Shown one piece after another: positions 25,162-33,551 of a stretch of 64,000 bases of DNA (position 1 is its first letter; each line of letters starts with the position of its first letter). A model generated the notes under the pieces. It searched no databases, was not told where the DNA came from, and was given only the letters and a program-made list of their open reading frames with translations. The stretch is from Pseudomonadota bacterium (GTDB lineage: Bacteria; Pseudomonadota; Alphaproteobacteria; Rhizobiales; Xanthobacteraceae), in the NCBI GenBank assembly GCA_003576765.1, contig QEVP01000001.1, positions 82,430 through 146,429 on the forward strand, read 5' to 3'. The translations under genes and the position numbers were made by a program.

Positions 25162-25941
25162 TCAATACCCGAACTGCTCGCCGATGATGCGCTCTTCGAG
25201 GCTGTGGCCGGGATCGAACAGCATGCGCATGGCGATGCTCTTGTCGGAGGCGACCTCGACGCGGGTCACGTCGCGCGCCTCGTCGTGGTCCGCGACTGCC
25301 GCCACCGGCCGCTTGGCATACTCCAGCACATCGATGGCGACGCGCGCGCTGTCCGGCAGCAGCGCACCGCGCCAGCGCCGCGGCCGGAACGGACAGATCG
25401 GGGTGAGCGCCAGCAGTGCAGCGTTGATCGGCAGGATCGGTCCCTGCGCCGACAGGTTGTAGGCGGTCGAGCCGGCCGGCGTTGCAACCATGACGCCGTC
25501 GGCGATGAGCTCGGCCATCCGCTCGCGGCCGTCGATCAGGATGCGCAGCCGTGCCGCCTGATGGGTCTGGCGGAACAGCGCCACCTCGTTGATGGCGTGA
25601 TGGACGTGGACCTCGCCGGTGACGTCGGTGGCGCGCATCAACAGCGGGTTGATGACCGTAACCTGCGCCGCCTCGAGCCGCTCGCGCAGGCCGTCCGGGG
25701 AGAACTCGTTCATCAGGAAGCCGACGGTGCCGCGGTGCATGCCGTAGATCGGCCGGTTGGAGTGCATGTTGTCATGCAGCGTCTGCAGCATCAGGCCGTC
25801 GCCGCCGAGCGCGACGATGACGTCGGCCTCCTGCGGCGTGCAGTTGCCGTACGCGGCGGTGAACTGCGCCAGTGCGCGCTGCGCCTCCGGCGCGGGGCCG
25901 GCGACGAAGGCGATGCGTTCAAACTTCAGAGCCTTGCTCAT
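25162..25941 (-). CDS. nadK: NAD kinase
   Basis: This 259-residue enzyme phosphorylates NAD to NADP in the cytoplasm. Motifs are [12 protein letters not shown] (GGDG, about residue 42), HHAINEVAL (NE/D motif, about 114) and [21 protein letters not shown] (about 150). Length is normal for alphaproteobacterial NadK. It is a single gene convergent with the aldolase, with an SDR gene upstream on the same strand. Confidence 0.95.
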   Translation of the reverse strand: MSKALKFERIAFVAGPAPEAQRALAQFTAAYGNCTPQEADVIVALGGDGLMLQTLHDNMHSNRPIYGMHRGTVGFLMNEFSPDGLRERLEAAQVTVINPLLMRATDVTGEVHVHHAINEVALFRQTHQAARLRILIDGRERMAELIADGVMVATPAGSTAYNLSAQGPILPINAALLALTPICPFRPRRWRGALLPDSARVAIDVLEYAKRPVAAVADHDEARDVTRVEVASDKSIAMRMLFDPGHSLEERIIGEQFGY

Positions 25942-26025
25942 GATCGCGGAGTGATTCCTGCCTTGCCTTGCCGCGGCGCGGCCCTGTCTACACGCGGTGG
26001 GCCGGCGCTGTCGAGCGGCGCGCCG

Positions 26026-26808
26026 TTACCCGCTCCCGCCGCCGGCGCAGATACCGCCGTCGATGGTGACGATGACGCCGCTGGTATAGCCGGAGCGGTC
26101 GGAGGCGAGGAAGGCGACGCTGTCGGCGATCTCGCGCGGGTGGGCCGGACGGCCGCGCGGGAAGCGGCGCAGCACGTCATCGACGCGGGCCTCGTCGCCG
26201 AACTGAGCGAGCGCCCGGCGCCGGGTCAGCGCCTTGATGCGGTCGGTCGCGACCGGCCCTGGATTGATGCCGACGACGCGGATGCCGTCCTTCAGGCTGG
26301 TGCCGCCGAGCGCGCGGGTGAAGGCCATCAGCGCCGCGTTGCCGGCGCTGCCGACGATGTAGTTGGCCTCGAAGCGTTCGCCGGCCGCGCCGATGATGTT
26401 GACGATGACGCCGTCGCCGCGCCCCTTCATCTGCGCGTAGATCAGTCGGGCGAGGTTGATGTAGCCATACACCTTGAGGTCCCAGGCGCGCCGCCACGTC
26501 GCCTCGTCGATGGTATCGAGCGATCCGCTCGGAACGTCGCCGGCATTGTTGACGAGGATGTCGCTGTCGGCCGCCGCCGCGGCGAGCCGGCTCAAGGCGC
26601 CGGCGTCGCGCAGGTCGGCGCTGTGCACGGCGACATCGACGCCTTGCGCGGCGCTGAGCCGCGCCGCCAGCGCTTCCATCGCAGCAGTGTTGCGCGCGGC
26701 AAGATGCAGGTTGCAGCCTTCCTCGGCGAGGGCTTCGGCCACCGCCGCGCCGATGCCCTTGGAAGCGCCGGTGATCAGCGCGCGCTTGCCGCGCAGGTGC
26801 AGGTCCAT
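26026..26808 (-). CDS. SDR family protein with a degenerate active-site motif
   Basis: This 260-residue Rossmann-fold SDR has TGASKGIGAAVAEAL near residue 14, ILVNNAGDVPSG near 84 and VGINPGPVATDRI near 178. Where YxxxK is expected the protein reads GSAGNAAL, so both the catalytic tyrosine and lysine seem replaced (Gly and Asn); a nearby Tyr lies in NYIVGS. The fold and cofactor motifs are otherwise intact, and I recall similar GNAAL versions in other Hyphomicrobiales. The reaction is unknown. It follows mobA with a 12 bp gap, so the two may be co-transcribed. Confidence 0.8.
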   Translation of the reverse strand: MDLHLRGKRALITGASKGIGAAVAEALAEEGCNLHLAARNTAAMEALAARLSAAQGVDVAVHSADLRDAGALSRLAAAAADSDILVNNAGDVPSGSLDTIDEATWRRAWDLKVYGYINLARLIYAQMKGRGDGVIVNIIGAAGERFEANYIVGSAGNAALMAFTRALGGTSLKDGIRVVGINPGPVATDRIKALTRRRALAQFGDEARVDDVLRRFPRGRPAHPREIADSVAFLASDRSGYTSGVIVTIDGGICAGGGSG

Positions 26809-26820
26809 GACGGAAAATCC

Positions 26821-27471
26821 TTACTGTCGTTGATGGAGAGATATCAGCCGCTCGGCTCTGGCAAGGTCGTCGGCGGTATTGACGTTGAAGAACGGGTCGA
26901 ACGGCATGGTCGGCCATGCCACGCGCGCCGCCCGGTGGCGCGCGACGAAATCGTGAGCCCGCCGCATGTCCTCGACCGTGAGCGCATGGCGCAGCGATTC
27001 GTGTAAACTCAGGCTCCACAGCGCAATCACCGGGTGGCTCCGGTCGCCGGAGGTGGCAACGGCCAGTGGCGCAGCGTGCGCAAGCGCGGCGGCATGAAGC
27101 CGCGCGGCAAGATCGTCGGGCAGGAAAGGGCAGTCGCCGGGCGCGCTCAACAGCCAGTCGATGTCGGGGCGATTTTGCGAGCACCAGTCCAGTGCGGCGA
27201 GCACGCCGCCGAGCGGCCCCGGCTGGCCCGGCACGGTGTCGGCGACGACCGGCAGCGCCAGCGCCGCGAAGCGCGACGGATCGCCGTTGGCGCTCACGAT
27301 CACCGCCTCGCATTGAGGTTTCAGCCGCGCGACAACGCGGTCGAGGATGCTGCGGCCGCCGACGGTGCGCAGCGGCTTGTCGCCGCCACCCATGCGCGTG
27401 GCGCGCCCGCCGGCGAGGATCACGCCGAGAGTTGCTGGTTGCGGAGGGACGCTGTGGCTGGCTGCGGACAT
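26821..27471 (-). CDS. mobA: Molybdenum cofactor guanylyltransferase
   Basis: This 216-residue protein attaches GMP to molybdopterin to make the MGD cofactor of DMSO-reductase-family enzymes. GVILAGGRATRMGGGDKPL (about residue 14) is the nucleotide-binding LAGG-x-RMG signature, and GDCPFLP (about 106) and FFNVNTADDLARAE (about 194) are also typical. The ATG at 27471 (MSAASHS) is chosen over 27504. It is divergent from mobB, 62 bp away. Co-localisation of mobA and mobB is a classical arrangement. Confidence 0.93.
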   Translation of the reverse strand: MSAASHSVPPQPATLGVILAGGRATRMGGGDKPLRTVGGRSILDRVVARLKPQCEAVIVSANGDPSRFAALALPVVADTVPGQPGPLGGVLAALDWCSQNRPDIDWLLSAPGDCPFLPDDLAARLHAAALAHAAPLAVATSGDRSHPVIALWSLSLHESLRHALTVEDMRRAHDFVARHRAARVAWPTMPFDPFFNVNTADDLARAERLISLHQRQ

Positions 27472-27533
27472 CGTGCTACAACTCGTGCAGCGGATATTGC
27501 GCACGGTTTGTGTCGAGGGGCAACGGAGCGGAC

Positions 27534-28067
27534 ATGAAGATCATCGGCCTTGCGGGATGGAGCGGCGCCGGCAAGACCACGCTGGTGAAGCGGCTGATTC
27601 CGTACTGGCGCGAATGCGGGTTGACCGTCTCCACCATCAAGCACGCCCACCACAATTTCGATCTCGACAAACCCGGCAAGGATAGCTGGATCCACCGCGA
27701 GGCCGGCGCGCAGGAGGTGCTGGTGTGTGCCGAACGGCGCTGGGTGTTGATGCACGAACTGCGTGACGCGGCAATGCCGCCGCTGCCCGAACTGCTCGCC
27801 AGGATGGCGGCGGTCGATCTGGTCGTGGTCGAGGGCTTTCGCGCCGCGCCCTACCGCAAGATCGAGGTGCATCGGGAAGCGCTCGGCAAGCCGTGGCTCT
27901 ATCCCGACGACGACCATATCGTCGGGCTTGCCACCGATGCCGCGGTCGAGGCCGGTCTGCCGTCGGCGCATATCGACGACATCCCGCGCATCGCTGCGAT
28001 GATGGAGCGGGCGGCGATGCGGATCGAGGATCTGCCCGCCGATTTGCGGGAGGCGCGGCCGGCTTGA
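27534..28067 (+). CDS. mobB: Molybdopterin-guanine dinucleotide biosynthesis adaptor protein MobB
   Basis: This 177-residue P-loop GTP-binding protein begins MKIIGLAGWSGAGKTTL (Walker A at residues about 9-16). STIKHAHHNFDLDKPGKDSWIHREAGA and LVVVEGFRAAPYRKIEVHR are diagnostic of MobB. It assists MobA in MGD synthesis, although it is not essential in Escherichia coli. It heads a plus-strand run of tightly packed genes: tusA follows after about 32 bp, then the FecCD-type ABC genes. Confidence 0.93.
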   Translation: MKIIGLAGWSGAGKTTLVKRLIPYWRECGLTVSTIKHAHHNFDLDKPGKDSWIHREAGAQEVLVCAERRWVLMHELRDAAMPPLPELLARMAAVDLVVVEGFRAAPYRKIEVHREALGKPWLYPDDDHIVGLATDAAVEAGLPSAHIDDIPRIAAMMERAAMRIEDLPADLREARPA

Positions 28068-28099
28068 CGCTGCCACGGCCCGCCGCCATGTTGCGGCGC

Positions 28100-28327
28100 A
28101 TGACGACCACCGTGCTCGACCTGACCGGGCTGAAATGTCCGCTGCCGGCGCTGAAGACCGGCCGCGCGCTGGCGGCTCTTGCGCCTGGCGGGCGGCTGGA
28201 GGTGCATTGCACCGACCCGATGGCGGTGATCGATATCCCGCATCTGGTGCGAGAGCGCGGCGACCTGTTGGCGCACACCGAGCAAAGCGGGCCGCGCCTG
28301 GTGTTTTTGATCGAGAAGGCGGCATGA
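28100..28327 (+). CDS. tusA: TusA family sulfur carrier protein
   Basis: This 75-residue protein has the TusA/SirA motif LTGLKCPLPALKTGRAL, with the persulfide-carrying Cys near residue 12, and TDPMAVIDIPH in the second half. TusA passes sulfane sulfur from cysteine desulfurase to tRNA thiolation and, in E. coli, influences Moco synthesis. Its place directly behind mobB fits a molybdenum-cofactor sulfur role. A start at 28088 (MLRRM) is possible. The stop overlaps the start of the permease gene by ATGA, indicating translational coupling. Confidence 0.88.
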   Translation: MTTTVLDLTGLKCPLPALKTGRALAALAPGGRLEVHCTDPMAVIDIPHLVRERGDLLAHTEQSGPRLVFLIEKAA

Positions 28328-29343
28328 GCCACGCGCCTGCGCGGCGGCGCACGGCGGCGGTCGTCGCGCTGGCGCTCTTGGTGGTGGTGCTGGCGCTCGC
28401 TTCGCTCGGCATCGGGCCGGTGCGGCTGTCGCCGCTTGAGGTCGCAACAGCCCTGTTCGGCGCCGGCGACGAGATCACGCAGATCATCGTGCGCGACATC
28501 CGGCTGCCGCGCACCGTGCTGGCGCTGGCGGTCGGCGGCATTCTCGGGATGTCCGGCGCGGCGTTGCAGGGCCTGCTGCGCAATCCGCTGGCGTCGCCCT
28601 CGCTGTTCGGGGCGCCGCAGGCGGCGGCGCTCGGCGCGGTGCTGGTGATCGTCGCCGGCGCCGCCGACGTGCGCTCGTGGCTGTTGCCGGCGGCGGCGAT
28701 CGCCATGGCGTTCGTGTCGGTGTTCGCACTGCTCGCGGTCGCCGGCCGCAATGCCGGGTTGTTGATCCTGATCCTTGCAGGGCTCGCCATCTCAAGTTTG
28801 GCCGGGGCGCTGACGGCGCTGGCGATGAACCTGTCGTCGAACCCGTTCGCCTCGCTCGAGGTGGCGTTCTGGCTGCTCGGCTCGCTGGAGGATCGCAGCG
28901 TCCGTCACGTCGCGCTGGCGCTGCCGTTCATCGCGGCAGGCGCCATGGTGCTGATGAGCCGCCGCAGCGCCTTCCGCGTGCTGACGCTCGGCGAGGAGGC
29001 GGCTGAGAGCCTCGGCGTCGATGTTGGCCGGCTGCGGCTTCTGGTGATCATGGGCGTCGCGCTCGGCGTCGGCGGCGCGGTGGCCGTGACCGGCACCATT
29101 GCCTTCATCGGGCTGGTCGCGCCGCATCTGATGCGTCCCCTCGTCGGCCACGATCCCGGCCGGCTGTTGGGACCCAGCGCGCTGGCCGGGGCGGCGCTGT
29201 TGACCGCATCCGACATCGCGGTGCGGCTGATCCCGTCGGCCACCAACATCAAGGTCGGCGTGCTGACAGCGATCATCGGCGTGCCGTTCTTCCTCTATCT
29301 GATCGTGCGAGAGCGCCGCGCCCTTGGCGGGGGCGTGGCATGA
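28324..29343 (+). CDS. FecCD-family ABC transporter permease
   Basis: This 339-residue integral membrane protein has nine or ten helices. Family signatures are RLPRTVLALAVGGILGMSGAALQGLLRNPLASPSLFG (segments near residue 60-95) and GTIAFIGLVAPHLMRPLVGHD near 256. It is a type II importer subunit of the BtuC/FecCD/MolB class, moving iron chelates, heme, B12 or, in MolBC, molybdate across the inner membrane. It overlaps tusA and the ATPase gene by 4 bp on each side. The substrate is not determined by sequence. Confidence 0.93.
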   Translation: MSHAPARRRTAAVVALALLVVVLALASLGIGPVRLSPLEVATALFGAGDEITQIIVRDIRLPRTVLALAVGGILGMSGAALQGLLRNPLASPSLFGAPQAAALGAVLVIVAGAADVRSWLLPAAAIAMAFVSVFALLAVAGRNAGLLILILAGLAISSLAGALTALAMNLSSNPFASLEVAFWLLGSLEDRSVRHVALALPFIAAGAMVLMSRRSAFRVLTLGEEAAESLGVDVGRLRLLVIMGVALGVGGAVAVTGTIAFIGLVAPHLMRPLVGHDPGRLLGPSALAGAALLTASDIAVRLIPSATNIKVGVLTAIIGVPFFLYLIVRERRALGGGVA

Positions 29344-30122
29344 GCGCCGCTTTCGTTGAAGCCGTCTCGCTCGCTGTGCGTCTGGCATCGCGGCAGGTGC
29401 TGCGCGATGTGACGTTCACGCTGCCGCGCGGGCAGTTCGTGGCTCTGGTCGGGCCGAACGGCGCCGGCAAGACCACGCTGTTGCGCGCGCTCAACGGGCT
29501 CATCGCCAGCGACGGTACGGTGCGGATTGACGGCACGCCGCTCGCCTCGCTCGACGTGCGCGAGCGCGCCCGCCGCTTTGCCTATCTGCCGCAGGGCCAT
29601 CTTGTGCACTGGCCGCTGCCGGCCCGCGATATCGTCGCGCTCGGGCGCTACCCGCACGGTGCCGTCGACCCGGCGCGGCTGCCGGAGAAAGATGCCGCCG
29701 CCGTCTCCCGAGCCATGGCGGCCGCCGATGTCGTGGCGTTCGCCGACCGTCCCGTCACCGAACTGTCGGGCGGCGAGCGCGGCCGCGTGGCACTGGCGCG
29801 GGTGCTGGCGGTCGAGGCACCGGTGATCCTCGCCGACGAGCCGACCGCGGCGCTCGATCCGCGCTACCAGATCGACGTGATGACGGTGCTGCGGCGTGTC
29901 GCCGACGACGGCGCGCTGGTCGTTGTCGTCACCCATGACCTCGGGCTTGCGGCACGCTTCGCCGACCATGTGCTGGTGCTCGATGGCGGGCGGCTGGTCG
30001 CGCAGGGGCCGCCCGGGGTGGCGCTGTCCGACGCCATTCTGGCCGACGTGTTCCGCGTGCGTGCCTATCGCGCCGAGCACGGCGGCGCCCGTGTCATCGT
30101 GCCATGGTCGGAACTGCCGTGA
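29340..30122 (+). CDS. ABC transporter ATP-binding protein (FecE/BtuD class)
   Basis: This 260-residue ABC ATPase has Walker A GPNGAGKTTLLRAL (about residue 38), Q-loop YLPQGHL (about 83), signature ELSGGERGRVALARVLA (about 141), Walker B VILADEPTAALDP (about 161) and switch His in VVTHDLG (about 199). It energises the FecCD-type permease encoded just upstream, whose stop overlaps this start (ATGA). The binding-protein gene begins 19 bp before this gene ends. Confidence 0.94.
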   Translation: MSAAFVEAVSLAVRLASRQVLRDVTFTLPRGQFVALVGPNGAGKTTLLRALNGLIASDGTVRIDGTPLASLDVRERARRFAYLPQGHLVHWPLPARDIVALGRYPHGAVDPARLPEKDAAAVSRAMAAADVVAFADRPVTELSGGERGRVALARVLAVEAPVILADEPTAALDPRYQIDVMTVLRRVADDGALVVVVTHDLGLAARFADHVLVLDGGRLVAQGPPGVALSDAILADVFRVRAYRAEHGGARVIVPWSELP

Positions 30123-30985
30123 TCGGCCGGGCGGCGCTGCGATTGGCGTTGGCCGCCGCGCTGGCGGGGACGGCCACGGTGGCGCAAGCCGCGCCGCGCA
30201 TTGCCTCGATCAACGTCTGCACCGACCAGCTTCTGATGGCGCTGGCCGATCCCGCCCAGATCGTGGGGTTGAGCCCCTATGCGCGTGACCCGGCCAGTTC
30301 GTGGATGGCCGAGCGCGCCAAAAATTTCCGCAGGCTGTCGGGCGAGGCCGAGGACGTGCTGGCGCTGCATGTCGATGCCGTGGTGGCGGCGCCGTTCACA
30401 CGGCGTGCCACGCGCGAGATGCTGAAACGCCAGGGGGTGTGGGTGGTCGAGTTTCCGGTGGCGCAGTCGCTCGACGACGTTCGCGCCAACCTGCGGCTGA
30501 TGGGGGATTTGGCCGGCCACCCGGAGCGGGCCGCCGCGGAGATCGCGCGGTTCGAGGCCGCACTTGCGCGTGTTCGCAACGCCGCCGCAGGCCGGCGCCT
30601 GCGCGTCTTGGCGGTGTCGCGGCGCGGCTGGGTCACCGGCCGGCATTCGCTGCTGGGCGCGCTGCTCGATGCCGCGGGGCTTGCCAACGCTGCCGACGAA
30701 CTGGGCATTGCCGCCGGCGGGTTTCAGCCGCTGGAGGCGATCGTGCGGCTCAAGCCGGACCTGCTGGTCGTATCCGACGACCGCGACCTCGCCGTCGATC
30801 AGGGCCAGGCATTTGTGCTGCACCCGGCGTTGGAGCGGCTCTACCCGTCGGACAGGCGCATCGTGATTCCCGACCGGCTGACGGTGTGCGACGGCCCGAT
30901 GCTGACCGAGGCGCTGGACCGGCTCGGCGCCGCCTTGGCGCAACTCTACCCCTTGGCGCGCGGGCGCCACAGCGCCGGCCCGTAG
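30104..30985 (+). CDS. ABC transporter periplasmic substrate-binding protein (BtuF/FepB class)
   Basis: This 293-residue protein has a signal peptide (ALRLALAAALAGTATVAQAA, cleavage near residue 29). The TroA/BtuF-type two-lobe fold begins PRIASINVCTDQLLMALADP and continues with DVLALHVDAVVAAPFTRRATREMLKRQG. The start is ATG 30104, inside the ATPase gene; GTG 30119 is possible. It delivers the ligand to the adjacent permease. The ligand may be an iron-siderophore, corrinoid or oxyanion complex. Its 3' end overlaps the convergent nnrS gene by 40 bp. Confidence 0.9.
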   Translation: MVGTAVIGRAALRLALAAALAGTATVAQAAPRIASINVCTDQLLMALADPAQIVGLSPYARDPASSWMAERAKNFRRLSGEAEDVLALHVDAVVAAPFTRRATREMLKRQGVWVVEFPVAQSLDDVRANLRLMGDLAGHPERAAAEIARFEAALARVRNAAAGRRLRVLAVSRRGWVTGRHSLLGALLDAAGLANAADELGIAAGGFQPLEAIVRLKPDLLVVSDDRDLAVDQGQAFVLHPALERLYPSDRRIVIPDRLTVCDGPMLTEALDRLGAALAQLYPLARGRHSAGP

Positions 30986-32127
30986 ACCGCCGCAAAACCG
31001 AGGAACGCCGCCGCCCACGCCGTCGCCGCGATATGAAGAAGCGGCCCGCTCCATTCCGGGTGCAGTCCGGCGCAGATGCGCGCCAGCGCCCCGACGATAA
31101 CCACGGCGTAGATGGCCTGCGTGGTGCCGGATGCCGCAAGCTCCCGCCCGGTGTGGCCGAGGCTGACCCGCGTCATCACCGCGAGCGTCATCACCCCGAC
31201 CGCGCCGGCCGTCCAGGCATGGAGCGCGGCGCTCTCCGCGATCAGGCCGAGGCTCGCCGCCGCCATCAGCAGGAAGCCGAGCGGGACGAACGCGTAGCCG
31301 ACATGGAGAATCAGCAGCAGGCGGTCGGCCAGCGTGCGGTCGCCGGCCCAGCGCGCCAGCCGCGCGATGTTGGCGGCGCCGGCCAGCGCCAGGATCGTCG
31401 CGGGCAGGGCGCCGGCCGGCAGCGCGAGCCAGGCCATGAAGGCCACTGCGCTCAAGCCCAGCACCGCGCTATCGAAGCGGTTGAACGGCACCGGCAGCCG
31501 GCCGGGCTTGTTGCGCTTCAGCCAGTTGGTGGTGAAGCTCGGAATGATTCGGCCGCCGATCACCATGATCAGCAGGATCACCACGGCGATTCCGGCACGC
31601 GCGCCGTACCATGCCTGCCCCTGTCCGTGCGCTTCGAGGTGGAAGGCGACGTTGCCGGCGAACAACAGCGCGATCAGCACCACGACCTTGAGATTGTTCC
31701 AGTTGCGGCCGGCAAGAATCTCGCGGGCCACCATGGCGGCGACGAGCGCGAGGAACGCCCCGTCGATCACCGCGGCCGCCGCCCAGCCGATCCACGCCGA
31801 CAGCGTGACCGCGAGGCGCCCGGCGATCCAGACCATCACCAGCGTCAGCAGCGGCGTGCCCTTGATCGGCAGCCGCCCGGTCCAGTTCGGAATTGCCGTG
31901 AACAGGAAGCCGGTGATGACCGCCGGCAGATAGCCATACAGCATTTCGTGGACGTGCCAGTCGATCGGGGCGAACGCGGAGGCGAGCGCCAGTTCGCCTT
32001 GAAAGACCGGCAGCCAGGCCGCCATCGCGAGGCCGGCATAGAGCGCGCCGAACAGAAAGAACGGACGAAACCCGTATGACAGAAGCGCCGGCCCCCGGTA
32101 GGCCCGCAACTGTGCCATCGTACCCAT
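30946..32127 (-). CDS. nnrS: NnrS family membrane protein (NO/nitrosative stress and denitrification)
   Basis: This 393-residue polytopic protein has about twelve hydrophobic helices. The opening YGFRPFFLFGALYAGLAMAAWLP and WHVHEMLYGYLPAVITGFL are strongly typical of NnrS. His residues in WHVHEM and later helices fit the reported heme/copper content of NnrS. Members accompany nitrite and NO reductase genes and ease nitrosative stress. It is divergent from nirK across 186 bp, which supports a shared control region. It overlaps the ABC binding-protein gene tail to tail. Confidence 0.92.
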   Translation of the reverse strand: MGTMAQLRAYRGPALLSYGFRPFFLFGALYAGLAMAAWLPVFQGELALASAFAPIDWHVHEMLYGYLPAVITGFLFTAIPNWTGRLPIKGTPLLTLVMVWIAGRLAVTLSAWIGWAAAAVIDGAFLALVAAMVAREILAGRNWNNLKVVVLIALLFAGNVAFHLEAHGQGQAWYGARAGIAVVILLIMVIGGRIIPSFTTNWLKRNKPGRLPVPFNRFDSAVLGLSAVAFMAWLALPAGALPATILALAGAANIARLARWAGDRTLADRLLLILHVGYAFVPLGFLLMAAASLGLIAESAALHAWTAGAVGVMTLAVMTRVSLGHTGRELAASGTTQAIYAVVIVGALARICAGLHPEWSGPLLHIAATAWAAAFLGFAAVYGPALWRPRAKG

Positions 32128-32235
32128 GACCTTCTCCGCAAACGATGCCGGCCCGCTTTAAGCCGCCGGATCACATACACCAAACATATATCCAATAGTC
32201 ATCAAATCGGCGCGCGATAAGCATCGCGCATGAAT

Positions 32236-32249
32236 TTGCTGTAGCGCAA
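32236..32249. promoter_or_regulatory. NnrR/FNR-type activator box of nirK
   Basis: TTGCTGTAGCGCAA matches TTGCG-N4-CGCAA with one mismatch. Its centre (32242.5) lies 31 bp before the centre of the candidate -10 TATGCT (32271-32276), which is the class II activator geometry with the box at about -41.5. NnrR-type regulators use such sites to induce nitrite reductase under low oxygen and NO. Confidence 0.7.
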
Positions 32250-32270
32250 CGAGCGCGTGACGCGGGCCGA

Positions 32271-32276
32271 TATGCT
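32271..32276 (+). promoter_or_regulatory. Candidate -10 element of nirK
   Basis: TATGCT sits at the spacing expected downstream of the NnrR-type box, with transcription predicted to start near 32284, about 30 nt before the nirK ATG at 32314. No -35 match is needed for class II activation. Confidence 0.5.
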
Positions 32277-32313
32277 GGCCACAGTTCAACGAAGGCCAAG
32301 TGAGGGCAAAGCC

Positions 32314-33468
32314 ATGATCACCCGCCGAAACGCACTGATGGGCGCCGCAATGACCGCCCTGACGTTCACAACCGCCGCGCGCGCAGAAGCGCCGACGAAG
32401 GTTATGACGCCGGCCGCGGGAGGGGATCTCAATTTGCCGCGCGAGAAGGTGAAGCTGGTGACGCCTCCCTTCGTGCACCCCCATGAGCAGGCCACCACCA
32501 AGGGCCCGATGATCAAGGAATTCACCCTGGTCATCGAAGAGAAGAAAGTCGTGATCGACGAGCAGGGCACGACCTTCCAGGCCATGACCTTCAACGGCAG
32601 CATGCCGGCACCGATGATGGTGGTGCATCAGGGCGATTACGTCGAGTTGACGCTGATCAACCCCGAGACCAACACCATGCCGCACAACATCGACTTCCAT
32701 GCGGCAACCGGAGCGCTGGGCGGCGGTGCGCTGACCCACGTCAACCCCGGCGAACAGGTGGTGCTGCGCTTCAAGGCCGATCGCACCGGCACGTTCGTCT
32801 ACCACTGCGCGCCGGAAGGCATGATCCCTTGGCACGTCGTGTCCGGGATGAGCGGCACCATCATGGTGCTGCCGCGCGAGGGGCTGAAGACGGCCGACGG
32901 CAAGGCGCTGAAGTACGACAAGATCTACTACGTCGGTGAGTACGACCTGTATGTGCCGCGCGATGAGAATGGCAAGTACAAGGACTATGACACCCCGGGA
33001 GAGGCCTACGCCGATACGCTGGAGGTGATGCGCGGACTGGTTCCGACCCACGTCGTGTTCAACGGCAAGGTCGGCGCGCTGACCGGCAAGAATGCGATGA
33101 CCGCCAAGGTCGGCGAGACCATCATGCTCGTCCACTCTCAGGCCAACCGGGACACCCGGCCGCACCTGATCGGCGGACACGGCGACTACGTGTGGGAGAC
33201 CGGCAAGTTCGACAACCCGCCTGAGAAGAACCTGGAGACCTGGTTCATCCGCGGTGGATCCGCAGGTGCCGCGCTCTACACCTTCAAGCAGCCGGGCATC
33301 TATGCCTACGTCAACCACAACCTGATCGAGGCGGCTGAACTGGGTGCCACAGCCCACTTCAAGGTCGAGGGCAAGTGGAACGACGACCTGATGAAGCAGG
33401 TCAAGCCGCCGCAGCCGATCCCGCCGCAGGTGCAGGGTGCCCTGCGGAAGGGAATGATCCCCGGCTAA
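32314..33468 (+). CDS. nirK: Copper-containing nitrite reductase
   Basis: This 384-residue periplasmic enzyme reduces nitrite to nitric oxide in denitrification. The N-terminus [26 protein letters not shown] is a Tat signal with twin Arg. Copper ligands are visible: His in MPHNIDFH (type 1 and type 2), [19 protein letters not shown] (type 1 Cys, His, Met and type 2 His) and YAYVNHNL (type 2 His in the second cupredoxin domain). The ATG at 32314 follows GTGAGGG and fits the Tat signal. nirV follows after 83 bp, and an NnrR-type box lies upstream. Confidence 0.97.
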   Translation: MITRRNALMGAAMTALTFTTAARAEAPTKVMTPAAGGDLNLPREKVKLVTPPFVHPHEQATTKGPMIKEFTLVIEEKKVVIDEQGTTFQAMTFNGSMPAPMMVVHQGDYVELTLINPETNTMPHNIDFHAATGALGGGALTHVNPGEQVVLRFKADRTGTFVYHCAPEGMIPWHVVSGMSGTIMVLPREGLKTADGKALKYDKIYYVGEYDLYVPRDENGKYKDYDTPGEAYADTLEVMRGLVPTHVVFNGKVGALTGKNAMTAKVGETIMLVHSQANRDTRPHLIGGHGDYVWETGKFDNPPEKNLETWFIRGGSAGAALYTFKQPGIYAYVNHNLIEAAELGATAHFKVEGKWNDDLMKQVKPPQPIPPQVQGALRKGMIPG

Positions 33469-33551
33469 CGCCTGGGTCGGAAGACCGGGCGCGTCGCGTC
33501 TGCCCCCGAGGCGCGTCCGGCTTCCTCAATCTGACGATGGCGAGGTGAGCC

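Noticed and set aside
32128..32235. FNR box for nnrS (TTGATGACTATTGG on the minus strand)
   Set aside because: Only one half site matches; the other half departs from ATCAA.
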